DNA of 64,000 nt, from NCBI GenBank assembly GCA_001584585.1, contig LSYV01000057.1, positions 274,946-338,945 on the forward strand, read 5' to 3'. Each line of letters starts with the position of its first letter. The stretch's first letter is position 1. Made by a program: the position numbers and the translations under genes. This DNA comes from Gonium pectorale (taxonomy: Eukaryota; Chlorophyta; Chlorophyceae; Chlamydomonadales; Volvocaceae). Shown here piece after piece: positions 11,622 to 24,100 of the stretch. The notes under the pieces were generated by a model. It made no database searches, was not told the DNA's origin, and worked only from the letters and a program-made list of their open reading frames with translations.

Positions 11622-14600
11622 TCACGGCGACGCCTCGCCCTTGCCCACTGACAGCGATCGCAGCCGCTCCGTGTACACGTCGGGCATCGCGGCCACGGGC
11701 GCGCCGTCCCAGCCGGGGAAGTGGCACGTGAAGAAGTGCGGCTCCTGGCCCGCCTCCACCTCCACCAGCGCCGCCACACCCTCGCGCCGGGCCGCCGACA
11801 GGTAGCGGCCCGCCACGTCGCGCGCGCGGGGCCGCTCGTGCGGCTTGCACGTGCGGCCGTACCACACGTACAGCTGCATGCGGCGTCGTACGGCACGGTG
11901 AGGATGTACGGACGGGCGGTACGGGCGGAAGTAGGATGTGTGTAAGCGAAGATGGGAAACACTTGGTGGGACGATCCAGCCGCTCCATAGCTGCCTACCC
12001 ACCGTCCGGCCCCACCCATCCGCCCTGCTCAAGAAGGCAATGTGCCCTTAGTCTGTGATTTTGGTTTTGATCCACCACATCACGCGCGCCTGCCCCAGCC
12101 CTCAACACTCACCTCCCCGTGCCCCGGTCCCACTCCCGTGCTGCTCCACCAGCCAACCACCATCCTCACATACGTCCCCGCCCCTGCGCGCCCCCCACCC
12201 CCTGCGCGGCCCCCCCACCCCTGCGCGGCCCCCACGCGCCCCCACCCCTTACCCACCTCTGCCCCGGTGTCCAGCAGCATCACGTCATCGCCCACCAGGC
12301 TGTCCTGCGAGAAGGCCGTGTGGAGCTCCACCTTGAGGCCGCGCCCCGCGCAGTCGCGCAGGTGGAACAGCTTGGGGGCGCAGTTGGCGGGCCGCCGGCC
12401 GGCGGAGGCGGGGTAGTCCGCGCGGCCGCCCAGCGCCTCCCAGAACGACTCCGGCTCGGAGCCCTCCTGCGCGCGGTTGCGTGGGGCGAGAATGCCGGGG
12501 CGCGGTGCGCAGCGCTCGCGGCACAATTACAGCTTGCAGCAAAGGCAAGCGTGTGACGGATATGAGGTATTTAGTGATTCAACTCCGATGGACAGTAGAC
12601 TGCCGTATCCGAATGGCGTGAAGTTGACTCTGAAAGTATGCTGCGGTCCCCGAGTGGGCTGACTATTGCCGCCGCTTCCGCGGCCCCTTTAGGAGCTGTC
12701 AACGGTGCGCAGCGGCGCAGGATACAGACGACAAAGGCCCCGTACGGGCAGGCGGAGCCCAGGACCGAGCACTCGCCTGTACCCGTGTGGGCAGCCGTAC
12801 CCACTGCCCAGAACTGCCCGGCGCCTTGCTGCGGTCGCTCCACGCTGGCGCCAACAGCCCATAACCCACCTCGACCGTCACCACGGAGTTGCCGGCCGCC
12901 AGCGCCGCCGCCACAGCCGTCGCCACCTCCCGCTCCGCCGCCGAGCTGCCGCGCCCCGTCCATAGTACCACCGGCTCCGCGCTACCCGCCGGCGCGCCGA
13001 TCTCGGTGGCCCGCTCCAGCACGAACGAGTCGCCGCCGCACAGGCTGGACGCCACGGGTGGCATCTCCACTGCAGGGCGCGGGGGTGGGGTAATGAAGAA
13101 AGCGGGAATCTGGAGTGCCCATCGGACACAACACATTCGAGCCGTACGCAGCCTCAACGCACGAGCCGCGGCTGCGTGGCCGTTACAGACTCAAGAGGCG
13201 AACCCGGAGGCAGTTTGACAGCTCCTTCACGGTCACAGCGAGTCAACCTCGGTCAGGCCTAAGGTAAACCCAAAGTGAGCCGTTGGCAAAGGGCCACTGG
13301 ATCAGCCTGGTACGGCAGGGTACGGCGCATGCGCACAGGCCTTGCGGCGAGCCGTCGGCTTTTTGGGACCCTCAAGGTGTCCATGCCATGCCAGGTGCCA
13401 GCGCGTGGCCCAGCCCCTCCACGCCCGCTCGGTGCTGAAGTTTCAGTTTTACAGGTCGACAACGACTGCACCAAGACCACCACAATACTGTCTACTTCGT
13501 ACGCGATTCGGTGTCCGCGACGTGACCAGTTTCCCTTCTTTCTTATATCCACGCCCGCAAGCTCCTTTTCCCATCGCTATTACCCGCGTGCGCCACCGCC
13601 ACCGCTTCTCCCTTGACCTGGAACAGGTGTACCCCGGGCGGCGAGCGGCCGGGTGCCAGGTTGGAGGGGCGCGGGCCGCTGCGGACCATCATGGTGCCCC
13701 TGCGAGGCAGCGCAAGCGAACAGAGGAGCAGGTGGCACCGCGGCAGGTGGCAAGTGAGGCCGCGAACATGACACGGGCTGCGGCGAACCACACAGACGCC
13801 GGCGTTCTCTGGTAGGTGGGTCACCAGTCCAATCAGCTCGCGAGCAGGCTTGTTAATGGAGACATGGACTTGCACCAAAGAAGTTCCAGAGCCCCAAGAA
13901 AAGGGAGGTATCGACCAGCCGCCAGCATCCGTTCTCCTGGCACTCCCCTGCCGGCGCCTCCAAGTGCTTTCTGTGCTTCACATTGGCCTCAGTGACACAC
14001 GTCGCTGCCGCGCAAAGGTCGCCTTCCTCCACGAGATGCCAGCCAGTCCCTTCCGCACGAACCTCGCCGGCGCCGCGGCCCCCGCCGCCCTTTCCCCCAC
14101 GCCACCGTCACCCACTTGAACAGGCGCACAAAGTGCTCGGGCTCCAGGTTCTGCTCCACGCGCACCAGGCTGGAGCGGCCCGCGTACTTGGCACGGTGCA
14201 GGTCGGCCGCCATCACCGCAGCCGCGCCCGCCTCCAGCGGCCCGCAGCGGCGGCCCTGCCACTGGTACACCGCGTACCGCATATCGGTACCGTCTGGGGC
14301 CAGGAAAGGGGACAGGGGGCACATACGCCACAAGTTATAAGTGGTATGGCTATCATTGATGAGGTGACCGCGTGCATGGTGCGGTATGGGCGAGCATCCC
14401 GGCCGAGTAGCACCCCGCATGGGGGAGACGCCCCGCATGCGCGAGACGCCCCGCATGAGGGTATGGTGGTCGCATGAGAAAGGGTGGATACGCTGGAGGC
14501 AGATCGACGTGAGGTGCTGGGAAAGGCAGTGGACCATGAGCACGACAGAGCTGACGGCGGAGGGTGTCCATGTCCGCTGTACTGCACCGCAGTCCCGCGC

Positions 14601-17600
14601 ACCTTTGGATGTGGAGTACGTGTGCAGGACGATGTACGACGCCCCGTCATAGAACTGCCCGACCTCCTGTCGCGGGAGCTCCAGGGAGCTGGAGCCGGTC
14701 ATCACCCACACCTGCGCGCACGTCGCAGTTTGGGTTTGCGCGCGAATTTAGGGACGACAACTAGGCACAGCGGTAACTGGTTCTGAAAGGAGCGGTTGCC
14801 ATAGGAAACATGGCGTTGATTAGGTGGCCTCGCAACACGCAGGCTCGCAAGCAACCCGATACGGCTCCCAAGGCCTACGCATGGCGCATGTGTGCCAACA
14901 GTCCAATTCCCTGCTCTCAGCCTACGGCGTTGGGAACCGCAGTGTGTGGCTGCGCCGCACGAGGCTACCTGCATCCTGCTGGCCGTGAGCCGCGCGTACG
15001 CCGCGTCGAGCGACGCCGCTTTGGCATCGGCCGCCGCGCCGCCGCCCCGATCCGCCTCAGCTGTCAGGGCAGCCATAGCAGCGGCCGCCTCCTCCGCGTT
15101 GTACGGCTGGTCGTCTGTGATGGGCGAGGGTGTTGACATTCAACACAACCTCACAGTACGCAGCGACATGGCTATGTCTCGGGCGCGAGGAAGGATGAGG
15201 TCCGGTGGCAGCACGCCGTTACGCGCGAGTCGCAGCCACACTTCCCCCACACATGTACCGTATCGCTGCCCCTGCCCCTAGCCCTAGCCGTACGGGGTGC
15301 TGTACATACAATCCCTGCCATGCACGGCCAGGGCCTTCCGGCTAGCGACCGACCCGGGTCCCCGCAGCACCTCCCACCCACCTGTGCCTTTCCCGGGCCC
15401 CGGGATGGGGTTGCCAAAGGAGTCGCGGCCGGCAGAGCCGAACGACGTCAGCGAGCCGCCGTTGGCTGCGGCGCCCCAGTCCGCAAAGAAGGTCGCGAAG
15501 ATGCCGGGCTCGAAGCGCGCCTTGACGGCCTTGATCACGGAGCTGGACGGGAGCCCCTGTTGCTCCGCGAAGCGGGAGCCCACCTGAAGTGCAGCAACAG
15601 GGCGTGACATGGGCGACTTGAGCGCTCACTTGCGTCAAATGCAAGGGAAAACTCTGGAGCGACGCAACAGGCCGCGTCCTATTCGCACCAGCCCATCAGC
15701 CAGTAAACTCTTAGCCAGTTCTGTCCCGATTGCTTTGTGCAGCTTATGACACAGGCCACGCGAAGCAGAGATTCAGCTGTGTTCATTCGAACTGGGATGC
15801 CGCGCGGCCAGCCCCGCGTCCATTCTTCACGCCGACGTTCGCTGCCCCTGTTCGGGCTCCCAACCCAGAGCCCGCCGCTGCACACCGCAGCCCCTGCCCC
15901 TGCCGCCACGCCCTGGCACAAACGTGAAAGAAACACATCTTGCAGTGGCCAGCCAGCAGCGTGCTAGGCCGGCTTCGCCGTCCCACACGTCTGCCGCGTT
16001 CACCCGGGCCCCAACCGACGGCATCCCGTTCCCAAGCACCTGCAGTGGCGGCAGGGCGCTGCTGCCGCACACGTGGCCGGTCCACACCCACACGGCTCCG
16101 GCCGCCAGCAGCACAAACTGGCCCGACGGCTCCAGCATGGACGCGCTGAGCGGGGCGCCTTCCGCGGAGACCTGCTCAAAGCCCTGTCCGTCGGCCGACA
16201 CCTGTGGGCATTTGCGGTGGCAGCGATGTCGGCGGTAGCAACCACAGCGGCGGCACGGGCGACGGTGGTCGGCGCCGCGCACCGTGCCGTCGTCGGGAGC
16301 GAGGGCGCTGTGGTACGTGTGAGGCACGTGTGTGGAAAGGGCGCGAGGCCCTTCAAGACGCATGTCGGCCTGAACGGGTAGCCCACTGGAGAGACGAGGG
16401 TTCCCGAAGGATAGGTCGGCAGGGCTCTCCGAAACCACGACGCTGAGACAGGTTGTCACGGTGCCATGCACGCAACACACGGACTCAGCCCTTAGCTCCA
16501 AAAACGCCTGGCAGGATTTCCTTCGGCGCACCTTGAACAGCCGCGGCGGCTGCAGCAGCGCCGGCGGCGGCTTGTCCAGCTCAGCGTCGCGGATGGCGCT
16601 GGGCTCGGGGTGCACCTCGCAGCCCAGGCGGCGGTAGAACTCGAGCGCCTCCGTGCTCACGTTGTCGCCATCGTCCAGAACGCTGAGCTGCGGGCGGGGC
16701 AGGACGCGAGGGGGGGGGTCGAGAAGGTGGCCCAAGAGTTATGGGGCACTCTCTGACGGGACTGGCACCGCAAGTATAAGCTGTGTGAGGGGTCGCCGGG
16801 CAAGCAGCAACGCGAGGGTGGGGTGGGGGGCTGGCGGGGCTCAGGGACCGGGAGCGCGACCTGGCTCTGGGTGGAGTAGAGGCGCGGATGGACGCTTCTG
16901 GCGGGGCATCCATCGGCAAGCGTTCTGCCCAACGTGGACGCGCCATCTGGCACCCACTACCCGCTCTGCACTGCCCACCCGTCCCGAAGCGCTTCCCAGC
17001 CCTGGCCCTCCGCTCCTCCCAACCTGCAGGCGGCCCTCTTACTCGCCGTCCCGACCAACCGCAAAGCCCACCCTGCCAGGACCACGTGCAACAAACTGCT
17101 CTACCGCACCTTGATTCCCGTGCCCTCCTTGAAGGCGTTGGCCGCCTCGACGGCGCGCATCTTCTCGCGGATGTTGGCCGACGTGCCGTGCCACACCCAC
17201 AGCAGGCGGCCGCCCACGTCCTCCAGCAGGAAGCAGTCCCCGTGGTTGAGTGAGGACAGCGCGCAGGGCACCTCAAACACCTGTGCAGGGCGGAGCAGGT
17301 GCCCTGAGATGGAGAAGCAGCCACAAGCTGCTGCGCAGAGTTGGCAGGAAAGAGAGTCCTCCGAGAGCTTGCAGCGCTGGTCCCGTGGCTAGGACCCCGG
17401 GAAGGACAGGCGCCGACAGGCAGGCTGGCCGGTTGGTGTGCGGAGAAGACAGAGCTTCCTGCTAGAAGTCAATGACGGCGTTGCCATGGGTATACGTCAC
17501 GGTCCTGCAGTTGGAAGCAGTGTCCGTCCGGGGCGCGGTACAGTACGCGGGCAAGAGGTAGTCTGCAACTGCAGCGGAGGCCCGTAGTCCCTGACCCGAT

Positions 17601-18858
17601 GCCAGGGCACGCGCAGTTCGTACCTGCCACGCACCACCACCCTGACTGGCAGGGCCTCGGCGCGTACGCAGGAATGTAAGGTGCATCAAAGGGTCCCGCT
17701 CACGTAGCAGCCTCAAACCGACGGCGCGATACACAGCACCCCGACGGTCCTCGCTCCACCGGCAGCCCTGGCACCCCGCCGTCAGCCGTCAGCGCACACT
17801 CTTCAGGCATGAACGTCCATTCCTGGATGCTGCTGCGCCAAGCAAGCGCGCTGCGCTGCCTGCAGACACGCCCCCTCACCTGCACGTGGTGAATGCACCT
17901 ATCGCATACCTCACGTCACACACCTGCACGCAGGTCTTGTTGGGGCTCTTGATCTGGTAGAGCCGGATGGGGCCCTTGCCGCGCGTCGCCGCGGTGTCCT
18001 TGAAGCCGCTTGCGTGCCCGCCCGCCAGGTACCTTAGGCGCGGAAACAGGCGCAGGAACTCTGGCGACTCGGAGCCCTGTTACATGGGAGGGCATGGGCA
18101 CCGCAGAGCGTAATTGGGGTGCACCCACAGCTTAGCAGCTCTGGGCGCGGGGGGCATGCCGTCCGCCACAGCGGGGGGGGGCGATTGCCAGCAGAGGATG
18201 CCGCGCCTCCTCTGCACTAGTATGTTGCCGCTGATGCGCCTTGCTTGCGCCCGGCATCCCCAGCATTCCACCCAGCATACCACCCAGCACAGCAATCGAT
18301 AGGCACCTGCGGCTGCCGGAACTGCAGCGGCCCGCCGCCCAGAGCGTCGTCCAGTTGCGCAGCGAAGATGGCGACACTGCCAGCCTCATCCTGGGAAGAG
18401 CGGAGCGGCAACCGCAGGGCAAGCAGGGCGGGACGGGGCAAGGGCTGACAGAGGCAAGAGACAAGGGCGCTGGGCTGAGACGCGAGTGGAGGGACGAGGG
18501 AGGGTTATAAATTGCACCCGTACATTACCAGCAATTGATGCCGGTCCCGCTAGCAAGGCCCCACCAGGTCCAAACCCGACCTGCGTGGCATCTTTGCCAA
18601 GCCAGAAGTGTATGTGGTATCGCAGGCTGCCGTTGGCCAGGAACGCGTCGAGCACGAGGTAGCAGTCGCCTGCACAGCGGCGTGGCCTGAGGCACTTGCG
18701 TGGGCCGCATTTCCGCACCAAGAGTGTGGTTACCCACCGCTGAAAAAATTTCCTAGGTCTTGCTTTGACTCCTCTGTAAGACTGAAGTCCTTTACGCGCC
18801 AGACGCGCAGGCCAGCCTTGCTCCCGACCCCAGTCCACACGGGAGCCGAAACCGGCAT
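11622..18858 (-). CDS. Gelsolin/villin-family actin-binding protein, six repeats, no headpiece
   Basis: Minus-strand exons from the start: 18738-18858, 18581-18669, 18307-18390, 17924-18076, 17110-17280, 16532-16687, 16040-16201, 15382-15583, 14969-15114, 14603-14711, 14116-14293, 13584-13699, 12870-13069, 12257-12466, 11622-11873. They total 2349 nt, 782 residues, every phase consistent. Six gelsolin repeats can be followed: G1 about 10-112 (LRVWRVKDF, GDCYLVLDAF, FWLGKDATQDEAG), G2 about 135-230 (NHGDCFLLED, LWVWHG), G3 about 250-375 (diverged, FVLLAAGAVWVWTG), G4 about 429-530 (GQFYDGASYIVLHTY), G5 about 540-650 (CGGDSFVLER, VVLWTG, EPESFWEALGG), G6 about 665-775 (PKLFHL, DDVMLLDTG, LYVWYGR, HFFTCHFPGWD). 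Such proteins sever, cap or bundle actin filaments under calcium and phosphoinositide control. The frame stops shortly after G6, so the villin headpiece is absent. The start was chosen because only about 11 residues precede the first conserved repeat, as usual. Confidence 0.9.
14411..14457. repeat. Short tandem repeat in gelsolin-gene intron
   Basis: GAGACGCCCCGCATG occurs at 14425-14439 and 14443-14457, preceded by a partial copy at 14411-14421. It lies in the intron between exons 14116-14293 and 14603-14711. Confidence 0.8.
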
Positions 18859-19828
18859 CTCCGGTGGTGTGAGCTTTACGCCAGCAGTAATGCAACGCTG
18901 GTGTGAACTGGGCTGCCTGATCACGCGCGGGAGTAGAACGTCGGCAGTAGCTTTCGACACAGTCCCGCAGCCTGGTATGTTGCCTGCACTTCGACAAAGC
19001 ACCTAACCTAACCTGCCGTTGACCGGAGCGAGGGCGGAACTGGAACCAATGCGGAACCCCAGCACGAGGCGACGGACCAGTAAACCGTACGGCTGTGCGT
19101 CGACGCGCTGCAGCAAATGAACATCCGTGCATTTCGCCGCACAGCCATCCCAACAGCCAATTGGACTTGGTGCCAATGACGCATGTCCAGACTCCCCATC
19201 AGCGAGGCTGCCTTGCGTTCAGACTGAAATGACGGGAATAATTTTGTTGCTAACAGAGCTAGGAGCATGGAGTAATGCGCACCCAAGGTTTTGCGGGCGA
19301 CCATGTGCCTCACGGCGCAAAGCATGATATCCTCACATCCTAGCTAGCAAAAATCAAGGCAGCTGACATACAGCCTTGTGCACTTGGATATGCAGGGGAC
19401 CGGGTAGTGCGGGACTTCCAGGATGCGCACTGTATGCATGCGGTGAATGACACGTGGGTGCAACCGGTATGCCTGATACGCTGGCTTACTAATGATGCAT
19501 TCCACGGTGATAATCTTAGGGCGCTGCGGCATGTGCCATAGGTTTTGGAAGGGTTTGGAAGCTACCGCTCATTTGGTCGTCCTCCGCCTGACCGCCTCAA
19601 GACAGCCGACCTCGTCCTGCGCTCGGAGAGGCAGTGCTTCCCTTCCTCAACGTTCTGGCGCGTCCTGCCCTCCACTGCTCGACGGCAGCTGTCGCCGCCG
19701 CATGTGCTTTGGCGTGCTGCCCGCCAGCACTAGTGCCGCCGTGCGCCACAAAGACTTTGAAGGCCCGTGTTACCCTTGCCATGAAGACAGAGGTCTCTGC
19801 CCCCGAATTTTTCGCGCCGCCCTGCAGG

Positions 19829-19865
19829 CTGAGCCCTGGGTCATTTCTGAGCCCTGGGTCATTTC
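19829..19865. repeat. 18-bp tandem duplication
   Basis: GAGCCCTGGGTCATTTCT is present twice in direct succession. It may be a fossil of a slippage or insertion event; no function is apparent. Confidence 0.85.
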
Positions 19866-19920
19866 TCGGCAAGCCTCCAAGCTCTGGCAGGGACACCGCG
19901 GTAAGCTCAGTAAAAAAGAG

Positions 19921-19980
19921 AATCAGAAACGGGGAAGGCAGCCTCTACGGACATACACACCCGAAGGTGTGATGTTTCCA
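19921..19980 (-). repeat. Dispersed repeat, copy 2
   Basis: The reverse complement of this stretch matches 1472-1531 over about 60 bases. This copy has CA or TG where the other has CG at several sites (for example AACATCACACC against AACGTCGCGCC), suggesting an older or more heavily methylated insertion. Confidence 0.7.
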
Positions 19981-20850
19981 GCAGGGCGCCGAGTACAGGG
20001 CATGCATGGCGGGCGAGGTATACGAGAAGACGCCCCCTGGAGGCGCTGGAGGCGCTTCTTCTTATCGTATAGTGTAACACACACGGCCTTAGGACAGAGC
20101 CTTCTTCTTAGGTGAGCCAAGAACGCCAGCCTAGCCGGCAGCCCGACTCAGGCCTGATCAACCTGCAGTCAGCTGTTTGGTAACAGCTACCGGTATGCAG
20201 TAGCGCAGCCTCAACTTCGCGGTGCAACTGCACATCGTCGGAGAGCACGGGTTCGCACCGCGTGCCAAGCCGCAGAGCCAGCAGCCGTATCGGTGCCGCC
20301 CGAACCGTAGGCGTGCTGCTGCCGCGCCCGCCCGCGCGTCCACAGTTCGGTCACCCAGTGGGTGGATGAGACGATTACTGTTGCTGCACTGTCGCTGCCG
20401 GACAAAATGCTTCAAAGAACGGCAGTCTCCGCTGTTCTGCATCTGTGTACCCTCACACGGTGACCCTGTCCAGCGTCCCAACACCCCACACATGATCACA
20501 ATCCATAACATGCGGCATATCGTCGCGCTGCTGGAGGGCTTCCAGTTGCTCGTGGAGCCCGCGGCCTTTTTTGGCCGTTGGAAGCAGCGGCCGTGCAGTT
20601 TCTCGGCGAACATCATGCGCAGAAAACATAAAATTTCCCGTGCCAGAAAGCAAGCAATTCCCGGTCGCCCGCCGAACAGTGCGGCAGGTGCGAGCCTTGT
20701 GCGAGGCCAAGGCATAAGCACCGCTTAACATCGCTTAACCATGATTATTTGCCTGCATATGTTTGTGCCTGTCACTCAACTGGTTGTCGCCACCACCAGC
20801 TTTGAACGCCCGCTATCCAAGCCACATCCCATGTGCTGCACGCTATGTCA

Positions 20851-20861
20851 AAATATATAAG
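20851..20861 (+). promoter_or_regulatory. Candidate TATA box of the receptor kinase gene
   Basis: AAATATATAAG stands out as an AT-rich island in GC-rich DNA about 280 bp upstream of the ATG at 21134. Spacing would leave a 5' UTR of roughly 250 nt. Inferred from sequence only. Confidence 0.3.
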
Positions 20862-21133
20862 AAATGCAAGAGCAGCATGGGCTGTAAGCCCTCGTAGTAC
20901 CGGTACGTCATTTTTAGCTACGGAGGAGGGACGACCCCTGGGCAGCTTTGCGCTTATGTAGAAGGCTGTACATACATGTGCATGCAGGCATGACACAAGC
21001 CTCCAATAACTAGAGAGCTGTATCGCATTCACCAACATGTGCCTCGCGCCTCCCCCCTTCCACAAAGCATTTTGGGACGAAAATTGATCCTTAAAATGGT
21101 AATATACGAGCCTTGTGCGAGACGAGTTTGGCC

Positions 21134-24100
21134 ATGCGCCCGTGTGGGCTTCGCCGTGGAAGCTTCGCCGTTATATTATTGGCAGTCCTGCCGGCTGCAT
21201 GGCAGGCTCGCGCTCAGGCGCAGGCTCGGAGTGTGCGGCCTGCCGAATGGCTCGGCAGTTGTGCGGCCGAGGGCCTTGGGGACTCTGGCGGACCCTGGAC
21301 ACTCTGCACGGTGGCGGAGAACCTTAGCTTGACCAGCGGTGGAAGTCCCGCCGGGCTCACGCAACCGCTGCTGGTGCAGGGCGCGGTGTGTGACGGACAG
21401 GCCACGCTGGATATGGGCAGCAGCGCGGTGGCCCTGTTCAGCACCCAAACGCCAAATGCCAGCGTCACGATTCGCGGCCTGCGGCTCGTCGCAGTGGCAC
21501 TGCCAGAGAGCTTCCCCCTTCCCGCCGCGTCCTTCCTGGCTCTGCGCGCCTTCTCCATCGGGGCCGCAGCCGTGTCCGTCGGCAGCACGGCGGCGGCAGG
21601 CCCGCCTCTGCGGCTGCAAGACGTCGTTATCGTCACGCCCTCCTGCCGTGCCTTGGCAATCCACCAGGACTTTGCGTGCCGCAACTCGCCGTCGCCCAAC
21701 TTCACCGTCGCGCCCGGGTCGCTGCACGTGCTGTCCTTCGCGTCGCCCTCCGTCTCCGCCGTCAACGTAACCCTGTGCTGCAGCGGCGCTCCGCCCCCGC
21801 CGCAGCCCTGCACAGCGCACGTCGTCAATACCGCGGCCGACCTGGCTGCTGCGCTGGCGCCTCCGTCCTCGGGGCCCGTCTCCGTGCCCGACCCGCGCGC
21901 CGGCAGAAGCACCTTCTCGGAGGTTCCCATCTACGTCCTCCTAAACCGCAGCGTCGCCCTCCGCGACGCCTGGGAGGTGTTGCGCGCCGCGCCGGACGCT
22001 CGCACCACCGGCCTGTCGGAGGGGCTCAAGTACACCAACCCTCTCATCATCGCAGGGGCCACCCCCGGCTGGGCCGGCTGGGCATCAACCGACCCCGGCC
22101 CCGCCACCGCCGCCAGCGGTGCCGCGCCTGCCGCCGCCGGCACCGGCGCTTACCTGTGCGCAGCGCAGTCCGCCGGAGGCGCCTGCTACCAGCCCCCGCC
22201 CACCACCCTGGACCTGGGCGGCACCTCCTGGCTCATGCCCCTCACCACCGACTCCCACGTGCAGCTGCGCAACCTGACAGTCCTCAACCCGCCCCTGGCA
22301 CCAGCGTCCCAGTACCCTTTCGGCCTCCTGACGCTCCCGCTATGGACTTTTGGCTTCAAGCGGCAGCTGGTAGGCCAGCGCAACAGCCGCTGGGTGCTGG
22401 TGGGGCGCGGCCTGGCGTTGGTGCTGCCGGCCGAGGAGCTGGCGCTGTGGCACGCGGACCTGCTGGGCGTGGGCCGCGTGCCGGAGGAGCTGGCGGGCTG
22501 CGGGCTGTGCGCCGTGGCCAACGGTCTGATGATGGTCGAGCCGGCGTCCTACATCGACGACGGCGATCAGGTGGGCGGGGCGGGGCCGGGGTTGGTTGCC
22601 GCTGTCGCTGCGGCTGCGGCTGCGGCTGCGCGGTAAGGATGTGGCACGGAGCGTGCGCCCCATGCGGTCCCACACGATGAAGCGGGCGAGAGACCGCGGA
22701 AGTCGCAAGCTGGGGGTAGACCTGGACACAGCCTCGTGTAGCATGGCGACTGTTTGTGCGTAGGCCGGTAGGCGGCGCCTGGTTGCAGCGGGGCCTCCTG
22801 CCGCCTGCTCCCAGCCGCTAGGTCCGCCGCCGCGTGCCCCCCCCCACCTGCGTCCGCAGGACCTCAGCACCGGCGCGGCCCTGGGCATGCCACTGGCCGG
22901 CGGCGGGCTGTACCTCCCCAAACTCAGGTCGCGCTACTACGGCCTGTTTGTGTTCGAGGACGCCCTGCTGATGCCGCAGCGGCTGCCGCCCGCGACGTCC
23001 AAGGAGACGGGCGCGTGCGAAGCGCCGATGCTGCGGCAGCAGCAGGGCGACATCGGCGGCGGCGGCGGCGCCGCGGCCTCGGTTCGGTCGTGGTCCTGGC
23101 CGCGGCCCCGGCCTTCTCCGCTGTCGCCGCTCTGCCAGCTGCGTGGACCCCTGGCAACCCAGCCCGAGCGTGTGGAGAACGTCGCGCAGACGTGGGGCGT
23201 TCTGTCGCCCTTGGATCTGACGGAGGGCGTGGGGACCGGCAACGCCTACGTACCCGATCCGTACGGAGGGGGATTGACTGTCGTCTTCACTGGCGACTCT
23301 AAGCTGCGAGTGGCGCTTGAACCTCAGCGCTCCGTGTTCTCGGCGTTCGCGTGCTACCAGGTGGGCGCGGGGGGGGGGCGGGTAGCGGAGGCTGCTGCTG
23401 CGCGTGGCGGCGCTCGTCGCATGGCGGGGAGGGCGCACGCGGCGACGCCCCGGGGCCTGCGTGATTACGCCCGTGTGCAAGCATCGCGAGCGCACTCGCC
23501 CTGGTGCAGCGTCTCTCTCTATCCGTCTCTCATAGGTTATAGCACAATGCGGTGTCCCCTGCTCCCTGTTTGATGCCCCGCCTGGCCGCACATCCACGCA
23601 GGCGCAGACGGCCGGTGCGGACATATGGCTCGGCGACCCCCTCCGCCCGCGCCTGCTAAACCTGATGCTCGTGCCCGCCGTCTCCAACTTGTGGGGTGCG
23701 AACGCCTCGCTCACACTGCGGCAGCTGGTGCTGGGAGGCCTTGCGCCGGCGGGGCTCCACCCGTCGTCGGCCGCGGCCCTGTCCGCAGGCAGCGCTTTGG
23801 GGGCAGCGCAGGCGGCGGGTGCGGGTACGCAGGCGGCGGAGGTCACCGGCGCGCCGTCGGAAGGCTCGTCGGCAGCGGCACCCAGCCAGCCATCCGGCCG
23901 GAGGCTGCAACTGTCCCGTGCGGGCAAAGCTGCCACGCACTGTGTTGAGACGTGGGAGCTCTCTCACTCCCGTCGGGGGCGCCGCCTGGGGCAGTACATG
24001 AACCGTTACGGAAATTACACGTTCCTGGGGCCGGCCCCGGGGGTTGACCCAACGGGCGGCCTGCCCGCCGCCTTGACCAACTTCACGTCGTGCTTGTGGG

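Larger units (their letters stand above)
18859..21133. other. Intergenic between divergent gelsolin-family and kinase genes
   Basis: About 2.3 kb separates two divergently transcribed genes, so both promoters should lie here. Open frames near 20.2-20.7 kb on both strands lack conserved features and I do not call them. Contents worth recording are an 18-bp tandem duplication (about 19829-19865), a dispersed repeat copy (19921-19980) and a TATA-like AAATATATAAG about 280 bp before the kinase ATG. Confidence 0.45.

Noticed and set aside
20158..20728. Possible gene, open on both strands for about 170-190 codons
   Set aside because: Neither frame shows domain-like sequence, splice logic or a poly(A) signal; overlapping open frames are common in this GC-rich DNA.
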